A program made the position numbers and the translations under genes. The notes under the pieces were generated by a model that saw only the letters and a program-made list of their open reading frames with translations, had not been told where the DNA came from and did no database searches. DNA of 32,264 nucleotides, from contig JAISJQ010000054.1 of NCBI GenBank assembly GCA_031261445.1, forward strand, positions 1-32,264. The letters run 5' to 3'. Positions within the stretch are counted from its first letter, which is position 1, and each line of letters starts with the position of its first letter. Source of the DNA: Oscillospiraceae bacterium (GTDB taxonomy: Bacteria; Bacillota; Clostridia; Oscillospirales; Acutalibacteraceae). Below, one piece after another: positions 23,873 through 30,027 of this stretch.

Positions 23873-25768
23873 ATGGAACAGACAGGGAAAAAGTCCGCCT
23901 ACAGCGCAAGCGGTAGCGGCGGCGCAGTGGGCGTCAGTGACGTGGAAGCGGCAGGCGCGGCGGCGTTTGGCGGCGGCAAGGATCTCTCCGCGCAGGCGGC
24001 CGGCGGTAAGGACTACAGCGCCCAAGCGGCCACATCCGTGCAGGAGGAGGAGGCCTATACCTACCCCGAACCCGGCGAGGAGGAAGAGCCCGCTCCCTTC
24101 TACGACTACGACGAAGAGATCGAAGAAGAAGCCACCGCCCCGGTGGAGCATCTGCAAACGCCCATGACGCTCCCCGCGCCCGCGCCCGTCCAAGAGACGG
24201 CGCAGGCCAGCTTCTCGCAGACGATCGAAAACATCGCCCAAGGCGCGGAAACGGTGCTGGACATCGCCAAAAAAGCGGGCGAAGTGATCCACGAGGGCTA
24301 CAGCATCTACAAGGACATTGCCCAGCGCACGCAGGGCGACGTCTACGTGGGCGTGGTGGGCCCTGTGCGCACGGGCAAATCCACCTTCGTGCGGCGGTTC
24401 ATGGATACGCTGGTCATCCCCAACATGCGCGAGGAATACCGCGTCAAGCGTGCCAGCGACGAGATGCCCCAGTCCTCCAGCGGGCGCACCATCATGACCA
24501 CCGAACCCAAGTTCGTGCCGGAACAAGCCGTCAAGATTGACCTGCCCGATTCCAGCAACCTGAAAGTGCGCTTGATTGACTGCGTGGGCTACATCGTCCC
24601 CTCTGCGCTGGGCTACATTGAGGGCAACCAGCCGCGCATGGTGCGCACACCTTGGTTCAACGAGGAAATCCCCTTCAACATGGCCGCGGAGATCGGCACG
24701 CAAAAAGTCATCAGCGAGCACAGCACCATCGGCATTCTGGTGACAACCGATGGATCGATCAGCGCCATCCCCCGCAGCGAATATGCCGAAGCGGAAGAGC
24801 GCGTGGTGTCGGAGCTCAAGGCGCTCAACAAGCCGTTTGTGGTTCTGCTCAACTGCAAGAATCCCCGCACCACCGCGGCGCAAAAGCTCGCCAAAGATCT
24901 GGAGACCAAATACGGCGTGCCCGTCATCGCCATCAACTGCATGGAAGTGACGCAAGAAGAGATTCGGGACATCTTAGGGCAGGTGCTCTTTGAGTTCCCT
25001 ATCAAAGAGATCGCGCTGGATCTGCCCCGTTGGGTGGCGCGACTCGACCGGGGGCATTGGCTGCGCAGCGCGTGCTTCAAGGCGTTCGCGGACAACGCGC
25101 GGGGACTCACCCGCGTGCGGCAGGTCAAGGACATGGCGACGCTCACCTGCGGCGTGGACAACATCAGCTGCGCGGCGGTGACGAACACCGATCTGGCACG
25201 CGGCAGCGCAAAAATCACCGTGACGATGGCGCCCGATCTGTTCTATCGCGTTCTGGCGGAGACCACGGGTCTACCGATTCAGAATGAGCAAGATTTGATG
25301 GATTCCATGCGCGACTTGGCCAAAGTCAAGAGCAAGTATGAGCGCGTGGCCAGTGCGCTGGAAGAAGTGGACGCCACGGGCTACGGCATCGTGCTGCCCA
25401 GTCTGGAAGAGCTACGCCTAGAAGAGCCGGAAATCATGCGGCAGGGCGGCCGCTACGGCGTGCGCCTGCGGGCGAGCGCACCGAGCATCCACCTGATGCG
25501 GGCGGACATCACCACAGAGGTCGCGCCCATCGTGGGCAGCGAGAGCCAAAGCGAAGAGCTGGTGCACTACCTGCTCAAGGAGTTTGAGGAGAACCCGTCA
25601 GAGATCTGGGAATCGAACATCTTTGGCAAGAGCCTCCACGAGCTGGTGAACGAGGGCCTACACAACAAGCTCTATCGCCTCCCCGCCGACGCGCGTGTGC
25701 GCATTCAGGAGACGCTAGAGAAAATCATCAACGAGGGCGCAAGCGGCCTGATTTGCGTCATCCTTTAG
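23873..25768 (+). CDS. spoIVA: Stage IV sporulation protein A (coat-assembly ATPase), N-terminally extended
   Basis: This 631-residue protein polymerises on the forespore surface with ATP hydrolysis and is the base on which the coat is built. The canonical protein starts at about residue 144 (SIYKDIAQRTQGDVYVGVVG), leading into Walker A GPVRTGKS (163-170, K169). RTIMTTEPKFVP and the DCVGYIVPSALGY block are the family switch-like motifs. The C-terminus GLICVIL matches the family end that anchors to the forespore through SpoVM. Studied SpoIVA proteins have about 490 residues. The extra 140 here are low-complexity: Gly/Ala/Ser-rich (1-52), then strongly acidic (EEEEPAPFYDYDEEIEEE), then a helical stretch. 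AAGGAG at 23861-23866 supports this start rather than an internal one. Confidence 0.95.
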   Translation: MEQTGKKSAYSASGSGGAVGVSDVEAAGAAAFGGGKDLSAQAAGGKDYSAQAATSVQEEEAYTYPEPGEEEEPAPFYDYDEEIEEEATAPVEHLQTPMTLPAPAPVQETAQASFSQTIENIAQGAETVLDIAKKAGEVIHEGYSIYKDIAQRTQGDVYVGVVGPVRTGKSTFVRRFMDTLVIPNMREEYRVKRASDEMPQSSSGRTIMTTEPKFVPEQAVKIDLPDSSNLKVRLIDCVGYIVPSALGYIEGNQPRMVRTPWFNEEIPFNMAAEIGTQKVISEHSTIGILVTTDGSISAIPRSEYAEAEERVVSELKALNKPFVVLLNCKNPRTTAAQKLAKDLETKYGVPVIAINCMEVTQEEIRDILGQVLFEFPIKEIALDLPRWVARLDRGHWLRSACFKAFADNARGLTRVRQVKDMATLTCGVDNISCAAVTNTDLARGSAKITVTMAPDLFYRVLAETTGLPIQNEQDLMDSMRDLAKVKSKYERVASALEEVDATGYGIVLPSLEELRLEEPEIMRQGGRYGVRLRASAPSIHLMRADITTEVAPIVGSESQSEELVHYLLKEFEENPSEIWESNIFGKSLHELVNEGLHNKLYRLPADARVRIQETLEKIINEGASGLICVIL

Positions 25769-25786
25769 AGGGCAGAGTTCAAAAGG

Positions 25787-25822
25787 CAGAGGGCAGATTT
25801 TGGTGACAGAATCTGCCCTCTG
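25787..25822 (+). terminator. 13-bp perfect hairpin (family F pair) after spoIVA
   Basis: CAGAGGGCAGATT at 25787-25799 and AATCTGCCCTCTG at 25810-25822, with a 10-nt loop, followed by CTTTCTGTCTTCTGC. The tail is pyrimidine-rich but not a clean T-run, so it may serve as a terminator or only as an RNA 3' hairpin. The spoIVA TAG abuts the first family F unit. Confidence 0.6.
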
Positions 25823-25839
25823 CTTTCTGTCTTCTGCAA

Positions 25840-26103
25840 TGAAGGGGCGTTGCGGTGGGAGGGATGAGGAGACAGGAGGGAGGCCTGTAGGGGCGGCAAT
25901 CTGCCGCCCGCTAGGCATTCCCTTGTAGGGGTCGCCGCCCACGGCGACCCGTGGTTCGGAAAAAGCGTAATGAATCCACGGGCGGCAGATTGCCGCCCCT
26001 ACAAATTGCCTCTCGCCCATCAGGGCGACCATACCCGCAGGGCACAGGCAAGGGTCGCCCCTCCAAACAATTGTCCATTGTTCTTTGTTCATTGTAAATT
26101 GAA
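25840..26103. repeat. Repeat-filled spacer between spoIVA and secA
   Basis: Family B-like run at 25858-25886, family A hairpins at 25887-25911 (CGGCA/TGCCG), 25925-25954 (TCGCCG/CGGCGA) and 25979-26002 (reverse, CGGCA/TGCCG), a degenerate copy around 26020-26063 and family C at 26068-26103. I see no gene here. Confidence 0.82.
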
Positions 26104-26109
26104 ATCCGT

Positions 26110-26138
26110 TTGCTTTCCTTGCGCATTTGTGGTATAAT
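26110..26138 (+). promoter_or_regulatory. Sigma-A type promoter for secA
   Basis: TTGCTT, a 17-nt spacer and TATAAT, 50 nt upstream of the secA ATG. Confidence 0.7.
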
Positions 26139-26188
26139 CTTAAGTTGAAAATCCAACCATATTCTAAACACATTCGGAGAGCAAACAC

Positions 26189-28936
26189 ATGGGCATTTTA
26201 TCTAAAATATTCGGTGAGTATTCTAAAAAAGAAATCCGCCGCCTGCTGCCGATGCAAAAAGCAACGCTGGCGCTGGAGGACGAATACGCCGCCCTGAGCG
26301 ATGCGGACTTGCAGGCCAAAACGTCGCAGTTCCAAAAACGTTTGGCCGATGGTGAGAGCTTGGACAGCCTTTTGCCCGAAGCTTTTGCCACCTGCCGCGA
26401 GGCCGCGTGGCGTGTGTTGGGCATGAAGCACTTCCCCGTGCAGGTGCTCGGCGGCATCGTGCTCCACCAAGGGCGCATTGCCGAAATGAAGACCGGCGAG
26501 GGCAAGACCCTCGTGGCCACCCTGCCCGCCTACCTCAACGCGCTGACGGGCGAGGGCGTGCACATCGTGACCGTCAACGACTATTTGGCGCGGCGCGACA
26601 GCGAATGGATGGGCAAAATCCACCGCTTTTTGGGGCTGAGCGTGGGCATTGTGTACCACGAGCTGGACGACGACGAACGCCGCGCGGCCTACGCCTGCGA
26701 CATCACCTACGGCACGAACAACGAGCTGGGCTTTGACTATCTGCGCGACAACATGGTGCAGTATCAAGAACAAAAAGTCCAGCGCGGTCACACCTTCGCC
26801 ATCGTGGACGAAGTGGACTCCATCCTCATTGACGAGGCACGCACACCACTGATTATCAGCGGGCGCGGCGACAAATCCACGGAGCTGTATTCCGTGGCCG
26901 ATCGTTTTGTCAAGAGCCTCAAGTGTCTGCACGTGCGCGAGCTGGACAGCAAGGTGGACGTGGAGGACACCGAAGAGGGCGCACAGGCCGACTACGTGGT
27001 GGACGACAAGGCACGCTCGGCCAACCTGACGGCCAAGGGCGTGAAAAAAGCCGAGGCCGCGTTCAACGTAGAAAACCTGATGGACGCAGAAAACATGACG
27101 CTCCAGCACCACCTGAACATCGCCATTCGCGCCAACGGCGTGATGCGGCTGGACGTGGACTATGTGGTGCGCGAGGGCGAAGTGCTCATCGTCGACGAGT
27201 TCACCGGGCGCATCATGCAGGGACGGCGTTACAGCGAAGGGCTACACCAGGCCATCGAGGCCAAAGAGGGCGTGAAGGTGGAGCACGAGAGCAAGACGCT
27301 GGCCACCATCACCTTCCAGAACTACTTCCGTCTTTACAAAAAGCTCTCTGGCATGACGGGCACGGCCATGACCGAAAGCCCGGAATTTCAGGAGATTTAT
27401 AGCCTAGACGTGGTGGAGATCCCCACCAACATGCCCATGGTGCGCGCCGACGGCGGCGACGAGCTCTACCGCACGGAGGTGGCCAAGTTCAACGCCGTCA
27501 TCGAGCAAGTACTCGAGAGCCACGCCAAAGGGCAACCCGTGCTGGTGGGCACAATCAGCATTGAAAAATCGGAACAGCTGAGCAAAATGCTCAAGAAGCG
27601 CGGCATCAAGCACGAAGTGCTCAACGCCAAATTCCACGAAAAAGAGGCCGAAATCGTGGCGCAGGCGGGCATGGAGGGCGCGGTGACCATCGCCACCAAC
27701 ATGGCCGGGCGCGGCACGGACATCATGCTCGGCGGCAACGCGGAATATCTGGCCAAACAGGAGATGCGCCGCGCGGGGTTCAGCGAGGAGCTCATCAGCG
27801 AGGCCACCGCCTTTGGGGACACCGAAGACGAGGACATCCTGCACGCCCGCGAGACCTTCCACACGCTGGAAAAGAAGCACAAGGAGGCCATCAAGGCCGA
27901 AGCGGATCGCGTCCGCGAAGCGGGCGGCCTGTTCATCATCGGCACGGAGCGGCACGAGAGCCGCCGCATCGACAACCAGCTGCGCGGGCGCAGCGGACGG
28001 CAGGGCGACCCCGGCGAGAGCCGCTTTTACCTCTCGGCGGAAGACGACATGCTGCGCCGCTTTGCGGGCGACCGTTTCCACACAATCCTCACTACCTTCA
28101 AACAGCCCGACGACATGCCGCTGAGCACGGGCGTGCTGACCAAACTGGTGGAAAGTGCGCAGAAGAAGCTGGAGAGCCAGAACTTTGCCAGCCGCAAGCA
28201 CGTGGTGCAATACGACGACGTGATGAACCGCCAGCGCGAGGTCATCTACAAACAGCGCGACACCGTGCTGGCCGGCGAGAGCCTCAAGCCCATCCTGCAA
28301 AAAATGATCGCCGATTCCCTGCACGATGCCGTGGCGTTCTACTGCCCGGCGTCCCTCCCGCGCGAGGAGTGGAACTTAGGTGGACTGAAAGAGAAATACA
28401 ACGGCTGGCTTCTGCGCCGGACGGACGATCTGACCTCGCTGAGTGACGCGGAAATCCTGACGCTCCTGAGCGAACGCGCCACGGAGCGTTATGAAGGCCG
28501 CGAAAAGGAGATGGGTGAGGAGCTCTTCCGCGGTTTGGAGCGTATGATTCTGCTGGGCAACGTGGACAGCCAGTGGATGGACTACATCGACGCGATGGAG
28601 GAACTCAAGCAGGGCATTGGCCTGCGTGCCTACGGGCAGACTGACCCCGTGGTGGCGTTCCGCAAGGAGAGCTTCGACATGTTTGACGACATGACCGATG
28701 CCATCCGCGAAGAGACCGTGCGGCAGATTTTGACCGTGGTGGTGCGCGACCAAAAAGAGACCGAGCGCAAACAGAAAGTGCAGATCACCGAAGCCAAAGC
28801 CGCCGGGGGCGACGACACCGTGAAGGCACGCCCCGTGCGCAAATCCAGCAAACCCGGTCCCAACGACCCCTGCCACTGCGGCAGCGGCAAAAAGTACAAA
28901 AAGTGCCACATGCTTGAGGATCAAGCGACAAAATAG
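26189..28936 (+). CDS. secA: Preprotein translocase ATPase SecA
   Basis: This 915-residue motor drives unfolded preproteins through SecYEG. It starts [19 protein letters not shown]. Walker A lies in [10 protein letters not shown] (about 98-107), the DEAD-box is [20 protein letters not shown], and [16 protein letters not shown] is the family signature. A preprotein cross-linking domain follows, then the second motor domain with [18 protein letters not shown] and the arginine finger region [13 protein letters not shown]. The helical scaffold and wing follow. The C-terminal zinc motif is [16 protein letters not shown], which contacts SecB or ribosomes in other species. GGAGAG precedes the ATG. 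prfB, often next to secA, is absent. The TAG stop is in a family E repeat. Confidence 0.98.
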   Translation: MGILSKIFGEYSKKEIRRLLPMQKATLALEDEYAALSDADLQAKTSQFQKRLADGESLDSLLPEAFATCREAAWRVLGMKHFPVQVLGGIVLHQGRIAEMKTGEGKTLVATLPAYLNALTGEGVHIVTVNDYLARRDSEWMGKIHRFLGLSVGIVYHELDDDERRAAYACDITYGTNNELGFDYLRDNMVQYQEQKVQRGHTFAIVDEVDSILIDEARTPLIISGRGDKSTELYSVADRFVKSLKCLHVRELDSKVDVEDTEEGAQADYVVDDKARSANLTAKGVKKAEAAFNVENLMDAENMTLQHHLNIAIRANGVMRLDVDYVVREGEVLIVDEFTGRIMQGRRYSEGLHQAIEAKEGVKVEHESKTLATITFQNYFRLYKKLSGMTGTAMTESPEFQEIYSLDVVEIPTNMPMVRADGGDELYRTEVAKFNAVIEQVLESHAKGQPVLVGTISIEKSEQLSKMLKKRGIKHEVLNAKFHEKEAEIVAQAGMEGAVTIATNMAGRGTDIMLGGNAEYLAKQEMRRAGFSEELISEATAFGDTEDEDILHARETFHTLEKKHKEAIKAEADRVREAGGLFIIGTERHESRRIDNQLRGRSGRQGDPGESRFYLSAEDDMLRRFAGDRFHTILTTFKQPDDMPLSTGVLTKLVESAQKKLESQNFASRKHVVQYDDVMNRQREVIYKQRDTVLAGESLKPILQKMIADSLHDAVAFYCPASLPREEWNLGGLKEKYNGWLLRRTDDLTSLSDAEILTLLSERATERYEGREKEMGEELFRGLERMILLGNVDSQWMDYIDAMEELKQGIGLRAYGQTDPVVAFRKESFDMFDDMTDAIREETVRQILTVVVRDQKETERKQKVQITEAKAAGGDDTVKARPVRKSSKPGPNDPCHCGSGKKYKKCHMLEDQATK

Positions 28937-29043
28937 TGAATAGTGAATAGGTAATAGTGAATAGGTGTTGCGTCTATACCATAATAGTCGATCGCCAGTC
29001 AAGTTGGGACGAAAAATTCGTCCCAACACTTATTCACTATTAC
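28934..29043. repeat. MITE-like unit: inverted family E repeats around a perfect hairpin
   Basis: GTAATAGTGAATAGGTGTTG at 28951-28970 recurs inverted as CAACACTTATTCACTATTAC at 29024-29043 (19 of 20 match). Inside is an 11-bp perfect hairpin, GTTGGGACGAA (29003-29013), loop AAA, TTCGTCCCAAC (29017-29027). A further family E unit overlaps the secA stop (TAGTGAATAGTGAATAGG). The hairpin may terminate secA transcription. Confidence 0.65.
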
Positions 29044-29056
29044 TTAAGACGGGGGG

Positions 29057-29085
29057 TTGACTTTTTTTTCGCATAGTGCTATAAT
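29057..29085 (+). promoter_or_regulatory. Promoter of the candidate antitoxin RNA
   Basis: TTGACT, a 17-nt spacer and TATAAT. The predicted start point is about 29092, exactly where the left arm of the long inverted repeat begins. It points at the convergent toxin transcript; read-through could also serve yraN. Confidence 0.8.
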
Positions 29086-29091
29086 AAACAT

Positions 29092-29180
29092 GGTGACACC
29101 AACCGTATAAGCGGTTTGCGTCCCAAGGTGAAGGATCACAAAGTAATCGCCCTACTTGGTCGCGGGGCGGTTACTTCGTT
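29092..29180 (+). ncRNA. Candidate antisense RNA antitoxin (type I system)
   Basis: A predicted RNA of about 85-90 nt runs from the promoter at 29057-29085 to a shared hairpin at 29141-29176 followed by CGTTTTG. It has no ORF with a Shine-Dalgarno. Its 5' part (GACACCAACC, GTATAA, GCGGTTTGCGTC) repeats the 5' leader of the opposing toxin mRNA but lacks that leader's Shine-Dalgarno hairpin. It is complementary to the toxin mRNA over the shared hairpin and stop codon. In addition its ACCGTATA can pair with TATACGGT in the toxin leader. The hairpin loop contains TTGG, which fits a YUNR U-turn. Boundaries and function are inferred. Confidence 0.5.
29141..29176. terminator. Shared, possibly bidirectional terminator hairpin
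   Basis: AAGTAATCGCCC (29141-29152), a 12-nt loop, then GGGCGGTTACTT (29165-29176): 12 pairs including one T-G wobble on the plus strand. It is followed on plus by CGTTTTG and on minus by TGTGATCC, so the T-runs are weak. The toxin stop codon (TAA, 29171-29173 on minus) is inside the stem. Confidence 0.55.
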
Positions 29181-29260
29181 TTGTGGTCACGAAGTGACAG
29201 GATGTACCCAGTGGCACATATCAGCACGAGTGCGATATAGAGCAACGTTTGGTTTTCCAT
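29171..29260 (-). CDS. Small hydrophobic peptide, candidate type I toxin
   Basis: This is a 29-residue ORF: MENQTLLYIALVL, then ICATGYILSL, then the charged end RDHKTK. It has a single predicted membrane span (about residues 5-23) and a polar tail, the form of Fst/TxpA-like membrane toxins and holin-like toxins, though I see no sequence family match. The Shine-Dalgarno AAAGGAGGTGA (29266-29276 on minus) is nearly perfect. It sits in the 3' arm of a hairpin CCTCC-GAAA-GGAGG (29269-29282), with an outer GCGT/ACGC pairing, so initiation should be masked in the full-length mRNA. Its promoter (29324-29352) is close to consensus. The stop lies in the hairpin shared with the convergent RNA. The reading is inferred from architecture. 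Confidence 0.6.
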   Translation of the reverse strand: MENQTLLYIALVLICATGYILSLRDHKTK

Positions 29261-29323
29261 GGCGTTCACCTCCTTTCGGAGGGGAGACGCAAACCGCCTA
29301 CCGTATAGGTTGGTGTCGCGTAT

Positions 29324-29352
29324 ATTCTACCATTTTCGCAACGCGTTGTCAA
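29324..29352 (-). promoter_or_regulatory. Promoter of the candidate toxin mRNA
   Basis: On the minus strand TTGACA, a 17-nt spacer and TAGAAT. The predicted start is about 29317, at the outer end of the right inverted-repeat arm, giving a leader of about 57 nt before the toxin ATG at 29260. Confidence 0.8.
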
Positions 29353-29389
29353 TATCTTTACGAAAAAAATACGCCGAAGGGATTTAACC

Positions 29390-29761
29390 GTGGACACACG
29401 CCAGAACCGGGGCAAGGCGGGGGAAGACGCCGCCGCACGGCATTTGGAAAAGCGCGGCTTTGTGGTGCTCGCACGCAATTTTCACACGCGACAGGGCGAG
29501 GTGGACATCATTGCGCGGGACGCCAAATGGCTTCTGTTCGTGGAGGTCAAGGCACGCGGACCGGGCGCGTGGGGCTTGCCGTGCGAGGCCGTCACCCCGG
29601 CCAAACAGCGCAAAATCTGCCTAGCGGCTGCGCGTTGGCTACAGAAAAATCCGCTGGATCTCCAGCCGCGCTTTGATGTCTGCGAGGTGCATTTGGACGC
29701 GCAGGGCGTGCCCGTGCGTCTGCGCTGGTTGTCCGCGGCATTTGATTTTTGCGGCGATTAG
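29390..29761 (+). CDS. yraN: YraN/UPF0102 family nuclease-like protein
   Basis: This 123-residue protein has the small endonuclease-like fold of the UPF0102 family, related to Holliday-junction resolvases; its substrate is unknown. Conserved features are NRGKAGEDAAARHLEKRGF at the N-terminus, then GEVDIIARDAKWLLFVEVKAR, which carries the D...ExK nuclease-type motif, and CEAVTPAKQRKICLAAARW. Length is normal. The GTG start at 29390 has GAAGGGA 7 nt upstream. No separate promoter is evident between the toxin promoter and the start, so it may be read from 29057-29085 through the inverted-repeat region. rnhB, a frequent neighbour, is not here. Confidence 0.92.
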   Translation: MDTRQNRGKAGEDAAARHLEKRGFVVLARNFHTRQGEVDIIARDAKWLLFVEVKARGPGAWGLPCEAVTPAKQRKICLAAARWLQKNPLDLQPRFDVCEVHLDAQGVPVRLRWLSAAFDFCGD

Positions 29762-29765
29762 GCCT

Positions 29766-29820
29766 AGCAGAGGGCAGAAGACAGAGGGCAGAATTCCGTC
29801 TAAAAGGTCTGCCCTCTTTT
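29766..29820 (+). terminator. Family F hairpin acting as likely yraN terminator
   Basis: AGAGGGCAGA (29783-29792) and TCTGCCCTCT (29808-29817) pair perfectly over 10 bp with a 15-nt loop, followed by TTTC. An extra family F unit (CAGAGGGCAGAAGACAGAGG) precedes it. Confidence 0.65.
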
Positions 29821-29825
29821 CAACA

Positions 29826-29890
29826 GCGGGCGGCAGATTACCGCCCCTACAGACCGCACGCCTCCTTCCTCACCCCTCATCCCTCCTTGC
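29826..29890. repeat. Reverse family A hairpin and family B repeat
   Basis: GCGGGCGGCAGATTACCGCCCCTAC at 29826-29850 with a CGG(C)/CCG stem, then a reverse family B run (GCCTCCTTCCTCACCCCTCA) to about 29888. Confidence 0.75.
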
Positions 29891-29953
29891 CCCTATTTAA
29901 TATGCACTGCCGAAAATGTAACAGGACTGTTATTAAAATGTGACAAAAACACA

Positions 29954-29982
29954 TTGCTTTTGGTGGAAAAAAGTGCTATAAT
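29954..29982 (+). promoter_or_regulatory. Sigma-A type promoter for the lipase-like gene
   Basis: TTGCTT, a 17-nt spacer ending TGC, and TATAAT (TGC before the -10 gives an extended -10). It lies 45 nt upstream of the ATG at 30028. Confidence 0.75.
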
Positions 29983-30027
29983 CAGCGCATAAATGGAGGT
30001 TCAACCCAATTTGAGGAGGATTTTGCA

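Larger units (their letters stand above)
29092..29317. repeat. Long inverted repeat framing the toxin-antitoxin candidate
   Basis: Left arm 29095-29122: GACACCAACC, GTATAA, GCGGTTTGCGTC. Right arm 29286-29317: GACGCAAACCGC, CTACCGTATA, GGTTGGTGTC. The two outer blocks are perfect inverted repeats of 10 and 12 bp. Within the arms ACCGTATA (29102-29109 and 29300-29307) is a direct repeat. The outer ends coincide with the predicted start points of both convergent transcripts. Confidence 0.85.

Noticed and set aside
23752-25954. CRISPR array suggested by regularly recurring GTAGGGG units
   Set aside because: Units are spread over kilobases in both orientations, between genes, without constant spacing or unique spacers, and their cores vary.
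29092-29317. 6S RNA-like or riboswitch reading of the inverted-repeat region
   Set aside because: The long-range stem and size recalled 6S RNA or a structured yraN leader, but the minus-strand ORF with a near-perfect ribosome site and its own consensus promoter fits a type I toxin locus better. A yraN leader role cannot be fully excluded.
29116-29676. 186-codon plus-strand frame across the toxin locus and yraN
   Set aside because: It covers the inverted-repeat region without a ribosome site and overlaps yraN in another frame; yraN has the family motifs.
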